A stretch of DNA of 64,000 nucleotides from Cohnella rhizosphaerae (GCF_029525575.1 NZ_JAPDIA010000007.1:248001-312000), one strand, 5' to 3'. Positions 37,201 to 46,818 are shown, counted from the first letter of the stretch. Made by a program: numbers and translations. Notes: generated by a model not told the origin, from the sequence alone.

Positions 37201-38948
37201 TAACAACCGGCTGAACGACGGATTCGCAGGTTATTACCTGACGCAAGCTCAACCGGCGGCGACCGAGATCATGGATAACTTCCTGTATTACAATCCGAAC
37301 GGCGCCGTTGTGCAGCCGACCGGCAAGCCGACATCGGCCGTGCTTCCGGAGATCGGCTGGGCGGCCTTGCGCTCCGGCTGGGAGAAGACCGATACGCTGC
37401 TTGCCTTCCAGAGCAACAACTTCGCCACCGGTCACAACCATCACGACCAGAACAGCTTCCAGCTCTCGGTTAACGGTTCGTGGATAGGCCGGGATCCGGG
37501 GTACCAGGACTTCCCGGCAGGCACGATCCACGATTTTACGACCGACATGGGGCACAGCACGATCCAGGTCGACGGGCTCGGGCAGTCTTCTTTGGGCGGC
37601 GGCGCGCTGACGCCGGGCATGACTTCGCCGACCTACGATTACGTGAAGGGATCCGCGGCAGGCGCCTACCTGAATCCGAAGCTGGAGAAGTTCGACCGGC
37701 ACATCGTGTACGTCAAGCCGAATTACTATGTCATGCTGGACGATTTGCAGGCGGATGCGCCGCGCGATTTCGATTGGGTGCTCTTTGGCGGCCCTCTGCT
37801 CGACTACCAGGTGGACGGCGCTTCCGTCGCGCCCGGCCAGACGGCGTACGGCAACGACGTATTCGTGCAGAACGGCAGCGCCCAGCTTTCCGCCAAGTTC
37901 CTCTCGGCCTCGCCGCTGCCGATCACCGTGTCTACCTATTCGGGCGCCGATAAATACGGTTATCAAGTCAAGGTGCGCAGCGGAGACCAGAAGCAAACGA
38001 ATTACCGGTTCCTGACGGTGCTCAAGGCTGCGCCATTCGACCATGCCGGCTATTATCAGGCAGAGGATCTCATCGGGCAAATGAGCACGTCGGCTTCGGT
38101 CTACGGCAAAGTGAACGGTGCGGGCACCCAATACTTGCAGCTCAATATGGATGAGGTCGGCGATTACGCCTCGTTCACCGTCGAGACGGATACCGAGGGC
38201 GATTATGCGTTCGCGACGACGTTTATGGAGAGCTCGACGAACTATGGCATCGTGCAAGCGTATGTCGACGGGCAGCCGATCGGATCGGCGATCGACGACG
38301 GCATCTTCGGCGCCTTCCCGACGAAGCCGCAGGTTCACGGCACGGTGCATCTGACTGCCGGAACGCATACGCTGCGCTACGAGGTGGCGGGCAAGAATCC
38401 GAACGCCGCCGGTTATTCGTTCGGCATCGACGCGATCCGGCTCGTGCCGGCGGGTACCGAAGCCATCGACGCCAAGATGCAGACCGACGCCGAACTGCTG
38501 GAGGGAACGAACGCCACCGGCGCCCGAATCGAGCGCGGCGACGGCAGCGCGGTAACCGATTATGTGCTGTTCCGCACGGCGGCGGGCAGCTATTCGCTGG
38601 CGGATGTCGGCAGCGACGCCGATCAAAGCGTCGTCAGCCGCAACTCTGCCGGCGCGTTCGCCGGATACGCCATGACGCGGGGGGACCTCGCTTGAATACG
38701 AAGGGCATGTGCTGCTGCAGGCATCGTCGTCCTTCAGCGCAGCGGCCGACCTGGATATAGCGGCGCAGACGCTGAAGGCGACGGTAATCGTGAACGCCGC
38801 CACGACGGTCTCGCTGCATGCAGTGTCCGCGACGCAAGTGAAGCTGGACGGAACGATATTGAGCGGGGGCTCTTACACGTATAACGCCGCGACAAAGGTG
38901 CTGAGCTTGAGCCTGACGGCCGGGTCGCACGCGATCGAAGCGCAATAG
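34270..38948 (+). CDS. Secreted modular heparinase-II/III-type polysaccharide lyase, two apparent frameshifts
   Basis: GTG 34270 after GAAGGAGATGAAAAC; signal peptide [18 protein letters not shown]. One G too many at 34356-34362 and another at 38679-38684; corrected length about 1558 residues. Four tandem β-sandwich modules of about 155 residues start near residues 41, 199, 350 and 508 ([44 protein letters not shown]), each with a DLYLEFWD-like core, as in CBM4/9-type sugar-binding domains. From about 665 a helical toroid and then a β-sheet domain ([20 protein letters not shown], about residue 1053) match heparinase II/III-like lyases, which cleave uronic-acid polymers by β-elimination. Near residue 1258 [13 protein letters not shown] begins a further CBM. 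Substrate is not determinable. Confidence 0.85.
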
Positions 38949-38966
38949 AAGCAGAATGACGGAACC

Positions 38967-39004
38967 AGAAAGCCGTTAGGTTCGCTTAACGGCTTTCTTT
39001 TCTG
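38967..39004 (+). terminator. Terminator after the lyase
   Basis: GAAAGCCGTTA-ggttcgc-TTAACGGCTTTC with 11-bp arms and TTTTCTG after it. It would reduce read-through into the aminotransferase gene 20 bases on. Confidence 0.8.
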
Positions 39005-39023
39005 AACAAGAGAGGTGCCAACG

Positions 39024-40262
39024 ATGGTGGAACAACAGCTGGCCATACATGGCGGACCGCCTGTCAAGACGGAGCCGTTCGGAACGGGCAAACGGTTCGG
39101 TTTGGAAGAAGCCAAGGAGCTGCTGGAGGCGCTCGAGCAGGATACGCTTTTCTATCACGCCGGCCGCAAGGTCAAACAGTTTTTAAACGATTTCAACGCC
39201 TTGTACGGCATTCCGTACAGCGTGGCGACCTCGTCCGGTACCGCGGCGATCCATGTCGCGCTGGGCGCCGCCGGCGTATCTGTCGGCGACGAAGTCATTA
39301 CGAGCCCGATTACCGACCAGGGGACGGTGATCGGCATTCTGTACCAGAACGCGATCCCGGTGTTCGCCGACCTGGATCCGCACACGTACTGCTTGGATCC
39401 GCGATCGGTCGAATCGCGAATCACGCCGAGGACGAAGGCGATCGTCGTCGTGCATCTGGCCGGCAATCCGACCGATATGGATCCGATCATGGCCATTGCC
39501 GAGCGGCATGGACTGAAAGTGATCGAAGATTGCGCGCAGAGCTACCTGGCGAAGTACAAGGGGCGTTATGTCGGGACGATCGGCCATTACGGCTGCTTCA
39601 GCACGAACGATTTCAAGCATATCTCTACGGGCGACGGCGGAATCGTGACGGTCAACTCGGGCAACGCGTCGGATTACGAGACGGTCCACGCCTTTGCCGA
39701 CAAAAATTATCGCCGGCTGGGGAGCGCCGTCTCCCGGGATATCGACGGCCTTGCGCCCAACTATCGCATGACCGAACTGCAAGGCGCGGTCGGCATCGCC
39801 CAGTTGAAGAAGCTGCCCTGGATTTGCGCGACCCGGCAGCGTCACGGGGAACGGATTACGTCCGGGATTCGGGGGCTGCCGGGAATTGCCGTGCCGCTGG
39901 TGACGGAGGGCGCAACGAACACCTGCTGGTTTTATATGCTGCGTCTTCAGGTTGAGGCGCTTACGTGCACGCGCGAAGCGTTCAGTCAGGCGCTCTTGGC
40001 GGAGGGGATTCCCAACGGGGCGGGGTATATCCGTCATGCCGTCTACATGAGTCCGCTGTTTCAGGAGCGGTCCGCTTATGCGGGCAGCCATTTCCCGTTC
40101 GAATTGACGGATATTGCGTACGGAGCAGGGCTGTGTCCGGTCGCGGAGGATATTTTGCGGACGGCGGTCACGCTGCCGATCAAGGAATTTTATACGGATA
40201 CGGACATCGACGAGATCGTCGCGGCGATCCGCAAGGTCTCGCTTCATTTCGGAAAAAAATAA
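39024..40262 (+). CDS. DegT/DnrJ/EryC1-type aminotransferase
   Basis: 412 residues from ATG 39024 (GAGAGG nine bases upstream; an in-frame GTG at 39015 is less likely). PLP enzyme of the sugar-aminotransferase family: LAIHGGPPVKTEPF start, TSSGTAAIHVALGAAGVSVGDEVI, IEDCAQSYLAKYKGR (PLP-ring Asp) and FSTNDFKHISTGDGGIV with the Schiff-base Lys in NDFKHIS. Such enzymes transfer an amino group from glutamate to a keto-sugar or related cyclitol. Lying between a polysaccharide lyase and a deacetylase-like gene it may act on a sugar derived from the degraded glycan. Confidence 0.9.
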   Translation: MVEQQLAIHGGPPVKTEPFGTGKRFGLEEAKELLEALEQDTLFYHAGRKVKQFLNDFNALYGIPYSVATSSGTAAIHVALGAAGVSVGDEVITSPITDQGTVIGILYQNAIPVFADLDPHTYCLDPRSVESRITPRTKAIVVVHLAGNPTDMDPIMAIAERHGLKVIEDCAQSYLAKYKGRYVGTIGHYGCFSTNDFKHISTGDGGIVTVNSGNASDYETVHAFADKNYRRLGSAVSRDIDGLAPNYRMTELQGAVGIAQLKKLPWICATRQRHGERITSGIRGLPGIAVPLVTEGATNTCWFYMLRLQVEALTCTREAFSQALLAEGIPNGAGYIRHAVYMSPLFQERSAYAGSHFPFELTDIAYGAGLCPVAEDILRTAVTLPIKEFYTDTDIDEIVAAIRKVSLHFGKK

Positions 40263-40303
40263 ACGCGGGCAACGTCCGCGGAGAACGTAAGGGTGAGACT
40301 GCC

Positions 40304-42052
40304 ATGAGACTGGCAAAGGTCGCGATCCTGTTCGACCGCCGACAGGCCGAGCGTCGCTGGCGCTTCGGAATCAACGCATTCGAGCGTTATATCGCGGAAA
40401 TTTTGGCCCATGCGGGTGTCCCGTTCGAAGAGGCGGAAGGCCCCGCCGGTCTGGACAACGAACGGTATGACATCGTGATCGTCGCCTGTGCGGAAGAGAC
40501 GGCGGCGACGGCAGACGCACTTTGGCGCTTTGCGGAAAAGGGCGGCATCGTCGTCTCTTACGCGGGAATCGGCTGTCTGGCCAGAAAGCTGGGCTGCCGA
40601 CCGTTGCCTGAGTTCGGGCCGGGATACGCCAAGCTGGCGGAGGGCGGCGAGAGGCCGGGCGAACTGCGGGACGAGATGCCGCCGTTGCGCTTCCTGCAAG
40701 CCAAGCCGTGGATCGCGCGCTCGAGCCCGACGGCAATGGCATCGGTACAGGCTGCGGACAGCGGCGTCTTGCGGAGCCGGCGTCCCGATGGCGAACGCGC
40801 CGGGGCCGCGCTGCAGCGATTCGCGGTCGGAAGCGGATGGATCGACCGCTGGTCCGTTAACATTCCGGTCACGGTCGTAGCGATGCAGCAAGGGACGGGA
40901 CCGGTTTTGGAAGACGGCATGCCGGCTGGCGACGGGACGGCCGATATCGACGAAGGCACTTTAAAGGCGGACGACTGCTGCGCAATGGATTGGGAGCTGG
41001 ACCGCCGCCGAACGGAGACAGGCACGCCATTCTTTGCCTATCCCTATGCGGATTACTGGCGCGAGGCCGCGATCGGCCACCTTGTCGGGCGGGCTGCGGA
41101 AGCGGGACTTGCGCTCCCGTTCGTCGGCCAGTGGCCGGACGGGGTGAAGGCCGCAGCCCTGTTTTCTCACGACAGCGATCTGAATCTGGATGAGCAGGCC
41201 GTGCGTACGCTGGAGGTTCTAAAAGAAAACGGCCTGACTTCGACCTGGTGCATGCTCGAGCCGGGTTATTCTCCCGAGGTATATGCCGGAGTCAAGCAGG
41301 CCGGCCATGAATTAGCCTTTCATTTTAATGGATTGGACATGGACAACGGCGTCTGGTCGGAAGAAGCGTTCAACCGGCAGCTTGCCTGGTTGAAGCAGGC
41401 CGCGGACATCGATGAGGTCGTCTCCAATAAAAACCACTATACCCGGTTCGAAGGCTGGGGAGAGTTGTTCGCCTGGTGCGAAAGGGCGGGGATCGGCGTC
41501 GATCAGACACGGGGACCGAGTAAAAAAGGAAACGTCGGTTTTCTGTTCGGCACTTGCCACCCGTATTTCCCGATCGCCTGGGCGGACGAGGGCAACAGGC
41601 TGTACGACGTGCTGGAGATCGGCTTTCTGACGCAGGACATCGACCACTATGCGCTGGCCGACTTCAGCGTCGTCCCTACCTTCCTGGAGCAGGCAGCTCG
41701 GGTGGAGGGCGTCGCGCATTTCCTCTCCCATCAGAATCATATCCACGGACAGTCCGACGTCGCCGCCGCCGTGGGCCGAATCGCGGAGGAAGCGCGCAGG
41801 CGCGGCTTCTCGTTCTGGACGAGCAGACGAATCAACGATTGGCAGCGCGCCCGCCGCACGGTCCGATGCGAAGGGTTCGACGCCGCGGGAGACCCGGTCG
41901 TGTCGGGTTCGCCGGGAGCCGCCGGCGCGGTCGTTTGGATTCCGGCGGTTCGGGATGCGGGCGGGCAAGCGGATGACGGGCCATTCACAATCAAATACGG
42001 CGTCCCGTGCCTGAAGAAGGTCGTGACGACGCAGGAGGAGGCGGGGCATTGA
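40304..42052 (+). CDS. Polysaccharide-deacetylase-like protein with ThuA-like N-terminus
   Basis: 582 residues from ATG 40304. Residues 1-230 (VAILFDRRQAERRWRFGINA; RYDIVIVACAEETAATADAL; GGIVVSYAGIGCLARKLG) look like a trehalose-utilisation/glutamine-amidotransferase-like α/β domain. Residues about 285-540 resemble a NodB-like deacetylase barrel: AAALFSHDSDLNLDEQAV with a metal-type Asp-Asp pair context, GLTSTWCMLEPGYSPEVY, GHELAFHFNG and FLSHQNHIHGQ. No signal peptide. Function is inferred only from fold resemblance; it could also be a non-catalytic relative. Downstream of the aminotransferase with a 41-base gap, probably one transcript. Confidence 0.65.
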   Translation: MRLAKVAILFDRRQAERRWRFGINAFERYIAEILAHAGVPFEEAEGPAGLDNERYDIVIVACAEETAATADALWRFAEKGGIVVSYAGIGCLARKLGCRPLPEFGPGYAKLAEGGERPGELRDEMPPLRFLQAKPWIARSSPTAMASVQAADSGVLRSRRPDGERAGAALQRFAVGSGWIDRWSVNIPVTVVAMQQGTGPVLEDGMPAGDGTADIDEGTLKADDCCAMDWELDRRRTETGTPFFAYPYADYWREAAIGHLVGRAAEAGLALPFVGQWPDGVKAAALFSHDSDLNLDEQAVRTLEVLKENGLTSTWCMLEPGYSPEVYAGVKQAGHELAFHFNGLDMDNGVWSEEAFNRQLAWLKQAADIDEVVSNKNHYTRFEGWGELFAWCERAGIGVDQTRGPSKKGNVGFLFGTCHPYFPIAWADEGNRLYDVLEIGFLTQDIDHYALADFSVVPTFLEQAARVEGVAHFLSHQNHIHGQSDVAAAVGRIAEEARRRGFSFWTSRRINDWQRARRTVRCEGFDAAGDPVVSGSPGAAGAVVWIPAVRDAGGQADDGPFTIKYGVPCLKKVVTTQEEAGH

Positions 42053-42078
42053 CGCACCGCCCCGTAAGTCTGATTTTG

Positions 42079-42104
42079 GGCGGCCCTAGGGCCGCCGTTT
42101 TTTT
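42079..42104 (+). terminator. Terminator of cluster II
   Basis: Perfect palindrome GGCGGCCCTAGGGCCGCC followed by GTTTTTTT. Confidence 0.85.
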
Positions 42105-42179
42105 GCCGCCTCAAGAATGCGGCTTTGCGGGTATATACAGAAGTACGGCCATGCGCTATGGAAAAGGGGGGAACGGGTT

Positions 42180-43076
42180 ATGAAGCAGGCGACCATCATC
42201 ATGAATCCTTCGTCGGGGAAAGAGGAGGCGCCGGCCTTCGTGGAGAGTGCCGCCGGACTGCTGCGCGCCCAGGGCTACGAGGTGGTGGTGAAGGAGACCG
42301 CCGCGGAGCTGGACGCGACCCGGTTCTGCGCGGAGGCTTGCGAGGCGCGCAGCGAGCTGGTCGTGTCGATCGGCGGGGACGGCACGCTGCACGAGACGAT
42401 CAACGGGTTCGAAAATCAGGCGCACCGGCCGCGGCTCGGCATCGTTCCGCTCGGCACGGTGAACGACTTCGCGCGGGCGCTGCATATTCCGCTCGATCCG
42501 GAGGCGGCGGTATCCGCGCTTGCGTCCTCCCGGACGCGGCGGGTCGACGTCGGCCGGTTGAACGGGCGGCTGTTCGCCAATGTCGTCGCCGCCGGCCCGC
42601 TCGCCGAGACGCTGTCCGCGGTCACGTCGGAGGATAAATCCCGCTTCGGCGCGTTTGCCTATTTCAAAGAAGGCGCTAAGGATCTGCTGGGCCGCTCCGG
42701 GCATCCGCTCGTCATCCGTTACGACGATGCGGTCTGGGAAGGCGCTTCGCCGCTGTTCATCGCCGCGCTGACGAACTCGGTCGGCGGCTTCGAGCGGCTG
42801 GCGCCGGAAGCCGCCGTCGACGACGGCCTCATCCACGGCTTCATCGTCAAGGATTTGAGCTTTTTCCGTACGCTCACGGCGGGACTGTCGCTGCTGCGGG
42901 GTCACTTGCAAGATCATAAGGATGTTATTTACTTCACCGCCAAGCGCGTATCGGTGAGCTCTCCGAGTCCCGTCGGCACGAACGTGGACGGCGAGGCTGG
43001 ACCGCCGCTGCCGCTTGCGCTCGACATTTTGCCGCGTCATCTCGACGTGGTCGTGCCCGAGGCGGCAGCCGGGTAG
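42180..43076 (+). CDS. Diacylglycerol/lipid kinase family protein
   Basis: 298 residues from ATG 42180 after GGGGGGAACGGGTT. DAGK catalytic domain: IIMNPSSGKEEAPAF (nucleotide loop), VSIGGDGTLHETINGFEN (GGDGT) and LGIVPLGTVNDFARAL, followed by a β-sandwich C-terminal domain ending in NVDGEAGPPLPL. Family members phosphorylate diacylglycerol or related lipids using ATP at the membrane face. Monocistronic between cluster II and the quinone-oxidoreductase genes. Confidence 0.9.
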   Translation: MKQATIIMNPSSGKEEAPAFVESAAGLLRAQGYEVVVKETAAELDATRFCAEACEARSELVVSIGGDGTLHETINGFENQAHRPRLGIVPLGTVNDFARALHIPLDPEAAVSALASSRTRRVDVGRLNGRLFANVVAAGPLAETLSAVTSEDKSRFGAFAYFKEGAKDLLGRSGHPLVIRYDDAVWEGASPLFIAALTNSVGGFERLAPEAAVDDGLIHGFIVKDLSFFRTLTAGLSLLRGHLQDHKDVIYFTAKRVSVSSPSPVGTNVDGEAGPPLPLALDILPRHLDVVVPEAAAG

Positions 43077-43162
43077 CGGATGAAGCGGAAGCTGCGGGCA
43101 AGACGGTCCGCCAGGAATGAAAGCAACACGCAGCCGGATGGGCATGCGTGTTGTTCGCGTCG

Positions 43163-44101
43163 TTAGACGGCGTCCGCTTTCAGCAAAATTCTTCCTCGCC
43201 CGTGCCTGGCTTCGCTTTTCTCCAGCGCCTGGGCCGCCTGGCTTAACGGGAATATCGAATCGATCTGCGCCTTAATCGTGCCTTCGGCCATGAGTTCCGT
43301 CAACTGACGGAGGTCCTCGCGGGATAGGAGCTTCGTATTGAATTTGGCCGTAACGCCATGCTTTCCGGCGTTCTCCTGGGAGGGATCCTGCGTCAAGGAG
43401 ACGAAGATTCCGCCTTTCTTCAGCGCGGACCAGGACCTGGTCTCCGTCTCGCCGCCGACCGAATCGACCACCAGGTCCGCTTCCTTGACGACGTCCTCGA
43501 AGCGGGTCGTCGTATAATCGATGACTTGATCCGCGCCCAGCGACTTCACGAAGTCCAAGTTAGCGGCCGAAGCCGTGGCGATGACGGTCGCGCCCTTCCA
43601 CTTGGCCAGCTGAACGGCAAACTGTCCGACGCCGCCTGCCGCCGCGTGAAGCAGAACGGTCTGCCCGGCCTGGAGCTCGCCCTCCGTGAACAGCGCCTTC
43701 CAGGCGGCCTCGGCGCCCGCTTTGATCGTCGCTGCCTCCTCGAAGGATAGGTTGTCGGGCAACGTCATCAGCTCCTGGGCTTTGGCCACGCCGTATTCGG
43801 CGTATGCGCCTCTGATCATGCCGAACACGCGGTCGCCGGGATTAAACGCGGTTACGCCCGGTCCGACCGCCTCGATCACGCCCGAAGCGTAGAAGCCGGG
43901 GGTATAGGGCATCGTGACGGGAAAAACGCTTTGCAGCCAGCCGTTGCGAATTTTGAAGTCGAGCGGAATGACCGCGGCGTACGCGATGCGAACGAGCGCT
44001 TCGTCCGCTTGCGCCCCCGGACGCTCGACCGTTTCCGCCTTCATAACCGCCGGACCGCCGTATTCGTGAACCCGGATCGCTTGCATGGTTGGGTTAGACA
44101 T
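43163..44101 (-). CDS. NADP-dependent quinone oxidoreductase (zinc-less MDR type)
   Basis: 312 residues. GroES-like N-terminal half (IRVHEYGGPAVMKAETVERP; TPGFYASGVIEAVGPGVTAF) and Rossmann half with LLHAAAGGVGQFAVQLAKWKGATVIATAS, the AxxGGVG nucleotide motif. Zinc ligands are absent, so it is a quinone-oxidoreductase-like MDR enzyme. ATG 44101 after AGAGGAGAGATCAAC. It sits 17 bases behind a MarR gene on the same strand and is probably regulated by it as a response to electrophiles or quinones. Confidence 0.9.
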   Translation of the reverse strand: MSNPTMQAIRVHEYGGPAVMKAETVERPGAQADEALVRIAYAAVIPLDFKIRNGWLQSVFPVTMPYTPGFYASGVIEAVGPGVTAFNPGDRVFGMIRGAYAEYGVAKAQELMTLPDNLSFEEAATIKAGAEAAWKALFTEGELQAGQTVLLHAAAGGVGQFAVQLAKWKGATVIATASAANLDFVKSLGADQVIDYTTTRFEDVVKEADLVVDSVGGETETRSWSALKKGGIFVSLTQDPSQENAGKHGVTAKFNTKLLSREDLRQLTELMAEGTIKAQIDSIFPLSQAAQALEKSEARHGRGRILLKADAV

Positions 44102-44118
44102 GTTGATCTCTCCTCTTT

Positions 44119-44595
44119 TTAGTTTAATCCTCTAGCGCAGCCGTAATTTTTTTTGGCCAACGCGACGAACTGCGCTTGTTCCTCGTCGCTTAAATTTTCG
44201 ATCGTCATCTCGTCGATCTTGCTCCACGCTTGATTGACTTTCGCTTCATAATCCCGCCCCGCCTGGGTGAGCGATACGAGGGTGACCCGTTTATCCTCTT
44301 CGGAACGGCTGCAGGAGACGAGTCCCGCGTCCTCCAATCGACGAACGGACTTGGCGATGGTCGAGTGGTCGAGGCGAAGCGATCTGGAGAGGCTGTTCTG
44401 GGACTGGCCGTCCCGGTGCCACAGCTGCATGAGCACGAGCTCCTGACCGGGATACAAGCCCGCTTCCCGAAGCAGCTGTCCCGCTAAGCGATGATGCGAA
44501 CGCGCAAGGCTGAAAATCGAGAAGCTGACGGGAAAGCGGGTAACCGCGCCGATTTCATTATCGTTAGCGTCGTCGTGGTTGTCGCTGTTCTTCAA
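44119..44595 (-). CDS. MarR-family regulator
   Basis: 158 residues, TTG start after GGAGGGGACACGAAT. Winged helix: HRLAGQLLREAGLYPGQELV; SLSRSLRLDHSTIAKSVRRL; GLVSCSRSEEDKRVTLVSLT. Three near-identical palindromes TATGTTGCCGTCAACATA lie just upstream, and the quinone oxidoreductase follows on the same strand, so it most likely represses itself and that gene. Confidence 0.9.
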   Translation of the reverse strand: MKNSDNHDDANDNEIGAVTRFPVSFSIFSLARSHHRLAGQLLREAGLYPGQELVLMQLWHRDGQSQNSLSRSLRLDHSTIAKSVRRLEDAGLVSCSRSEEDKRVTLVSLTQAGRDYEAKVNQAWSKIDEMTIENLSDEEQAQFVALAKKNYGCARGLN

Positions 44596-44613
44596 ATTCG
44601 TGTCCCCTCCTTT

Positions 44614-44697
44614 TATGTGGTCGTCAACATATTTCCTGAGCTTAAGATAACACGCAGATATGTTGCCGTCAACATATTTTATGTTGCCGACAACATA
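44614..44697. promoter_or_regulatory. Three MarR-type operators
   Basis: TATGTGGTCGTCAACATA (44614-44631), TATGTTGCCGTCAACATA (44659-44676) and TATGTTGCCGACAACATA (44680-44697). The last two are near-perfect inverted repeats 21 bases apart, i.e. two helical turns, so the proteins bind on one face. They lie between the marR gene and the divergent GNAT gene. Confidence 0.85.
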
Positions 44698-44841
44698 AAA
44701 TTAATTAGCTTCATGAATCGCATGGCGCGGCGCAATATGGTAAAAAGAGAAAAAGGCTATTCGAAGCAGAGAAAAGAATTTTCGAGCGGGTCTTCAAGAT
44801 CCGATATACGCAGAGAGCTTGAACGGTTAGGGGGAGATCGG

Positions 44842-45285
44842 ATGCGGGCTGAAGTGATCATTCGCCATGCAGCGGCGGAAGATATCGCTGCGCTGCGCGA
44901 CATATTTGTCCGCGCGTCGCTCGTCAACGAAGGCGCAAGAGAGCTCATGGCCGCCCATCCCGAATGGTTCGCATGGGACGACGCGATGCTGCCCTTCACG
45001 CGAGTCGCCGTCGCCGGGGAGCGGGTCGTCGGCTTCGCCTCGGCGCGCCCGGACGATGGCTTCCTCGAGCTTGAGGACCTGTTCACCGATCCCGACTGGA
45101 TGCGCCAAGGCGTCGCAAGCGCGCTGGTCGCCGACATTGCGCGTCGCGGCTTGCGCATCGAGGTGTCGGCCAGTCCGGACGCATCAGGCTTTTACGAATC
45201 GGCGGGCTTCGTCGCCATAGGCATGGCCGAGACCGAAGGCGGACCCGCGCCGCGGATGTGCCTCGAAGCTTGGAGAGGAAGTTAA
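44842..45285 (+). CDS. GNAT-family N-acetyltransferase
   Basis: 147 residues from ATG 44842 after GGGGGAGATCGG; the frame is open further upstream without a ribosome site. Acetyl-CoA fold: IIRHAAAEDIAALRDIFVRAS, LEDLFTDPDWMRQGVASALV (motif A, here RQGVAS in place of RxxGxG/A) and SGFYESAGFVAIG. Substrate unknown. Divergent from the MarR gene and may share its operators. Confidence 0.85.
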   Translation: MRAEVIIRHAAAEDIAALRDIFVRASLVNEGARELMAAHPEWFAWDDAMLPFTRVAVAGERVVGFASARPDDGFLELEDLFTDPDWMRQGVASALVADIARRGLRIEVSASPDASGFYESAGFVAIGMAETEGGPAPRMCLEAWRGS

Positions 45286-45301
45286 ACCCGGACATACGCA
45301 T

Positions 45302-45337
45302 CAAAAAAACACGGTCATGGCGACCGTGTTTTCGTTT
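45302..45337. terminator. Bidirectional terminator
   Basis: AAACACGGTC-atggc-GACCGTGTTT with A7 on the left and TTCGTTTTTT on the right; contains the TGA stop of the minus-strand MarR gene. Confidence 0.85.
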
Positions 45338-45761
45338 TTTCCGCAAGCTTGGTGATCGACGCAATGTCCAGATCGGTTAACTGATCCAGAAAATGCCGGC
45401 GTATGGCCATGGCGACGATCGGGCGGGCATCGCTTAATGCCGATGTGCCGACGTCGGTGATGCCGACCAGAACGCCGCGATCCGCGTCCAGCGGCTTCCT
45501 CGTCACAAGTCCGCGCTTCTCCATCCGCGTCAGATGATGCGACAAGCGGCTCTTGTCCCAATCCATGGAGTCGGCCAGCTCTTGCTGCCGAAGCTTGCCG
45601 TCTCCCAGGAGGTCGAGCCGGTCCAACACGCCGTAGTCGCCCTCCGACAGTCCGGTATGCTCGGACATTTCTTTAATGACGCGGCCGAAGATGTTGTTAA
45701 AGGTACCTTTCCACTTATACCATAGTTGAAGTTCTTCCTGGCTCAGTTCGCGCTTATTCAT
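45315..45761 (-). CDS. MarR-family regulator of the divergent hydrolase
   Basis: 148 residues from ATG 45761. No clear ribosome site; the upstream region is an operator. Winged helix with DYGVLDRLDLLGDGKLRQQE, ADSMDWDKSRLSHHLTRMEK and GLVTRKPLDADRGVLVGITD. Two GTTGAC-type inverted repeats lie between it and the hydrolase gene 102 bases away, so it probably represses both. Confidence 0.9.
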   Translation of the reverse strand: MNKRELSQEELQLWYKWKGTFNNIFGRVIKEMSEHTGLSEGDYGVLDRLDLLGDGKLRQQELADSMDWDKSRLSHHLTRMEKRGLVTRKPLDADRGVLVGITDVGTSALSDARPIVAMAIRRHFLDQLTDLDIASITKLAEKTKTRSP

Positions 45762-45777
45762 GACAACATCATAGCAC

Positions 45778-45830
45778 GGTTGACGTGTCAACCACAATAC
45801 GTTATAGTAAATTTAAGTTGACGTATCAAC
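45778..45830. promoter_or_regulatory. Pair of MarR-type operators
   Basis: GGTTGACGTGTCAACC (45778-45793) and GTTGACGTATCAAC (45817-45830), 38 bases apart, in the divergent promoter region. Confidence 0.8.
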
Positions 45831-45863
45831 CTAATAACAGTTCAATCAGGAGGAACATTCTCG

Positions 45864-46789
45864 ATGGAAATGAACGAAAAGACGTTCACGCCGGTTATCT
45901 CGTTTAAACCAATCGTCCTGCCGGCCCCGGGCCGCGGCGAGGATCTGCAAGTGCGCGTGTCGGCCCCGGCTCAGGGGAGCCGACTGCCTGTCATTATTTT
46001 CTCGCATGGCTACGGCTGGTCGCTCGAGAGCTACGGTCCGCTGGTCGACGACTGGACCGCCCGCGGCTTCGCGGTTATTCAACCCACGCATCTCGACTCG
46101 CGGACGTTAAATCTACCTCCCGAAGATCCCCGCACGCCGCTCATCTGGCGATTCCGCGTGGATGACCTGAAGCGTATACTCGACCAGCTTGATCTTATCG
46201 AAGCGGCCGTTCCGGGCCTCGAGGGACGCCTCGACCGCAGCCGCATCGCCGCAGCAGGGCACTCATGGGGGAGGCCAATCGGTCAGCATGCTGCTCGGCG
46301 CGCGCGTGATAGACGGCCAGGGCGAATCGGGAGAGGACATGTCCGACTCGCGGATCAAGGCGGGCGTACTGCTGGCCACCCCCGGCCGCGGCGGCGCCGA
46401 CTTGAGTCCGTTCGCGGCCGCGCATTTCCCGTTCATGAACCCCGACTTCTCAGGCATGAAGACGCCGACTCTGGTGGTCGCGGGAGACCATGACCAGTCC
46501 CGTCTGTCCACGCGGGGACCTGATTGGTTCACCGATCCCTACTTCCTGAGTCCGGGCAGCAAGAGTTTGCTTACGCTCTTCGGAGCGGAGCACACCCTTG
46601 GCGGCATCGCCGGCTACGACGTCGCGGAAACGACGGATGCGCATCCCGAACGGGTCGCGTTGCTCCGGCAAATCACGGGGGGCCTACCTTCGCGATGCGC
46701 TTCAGCTCGACGACGCCAGTTGGCCGGCAGCCCGCCAAGCGCTGGAGGAGACCGCCAATCCGCTCGGCCGTATCGAGTCGAAGCATTGA
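45864..46789 (+). CDS. α/β-hydrolase (PAF-acetylhydrolase/chlorophyllase-like), two apparent frameshifts
   Basis: ATG after CAGGAGGAACATTCTCG. PVIIFSHGYGWSLESYGPLV gives the oxyanion region. The nucleophile elbow AAAGHSWGG is interrupted by one extra G at 46267-46271 and continues QSVSMLLGARVIDGQ; a second extra G at 46677-46682 precedes AYLRDALQLDDASWPAARQA. TLVVAGDHDQS and GAEHTLGG supply the acid and His. About 308 residues corrected. Cytoplasmic; substrate unknown. Controlled by the divergent MarR regulator. Confidence 0.85.
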
Positions 46790-46818
46790 CCAAGGCCGCG
46801 CGGCCTGGCGGCGTCGAG

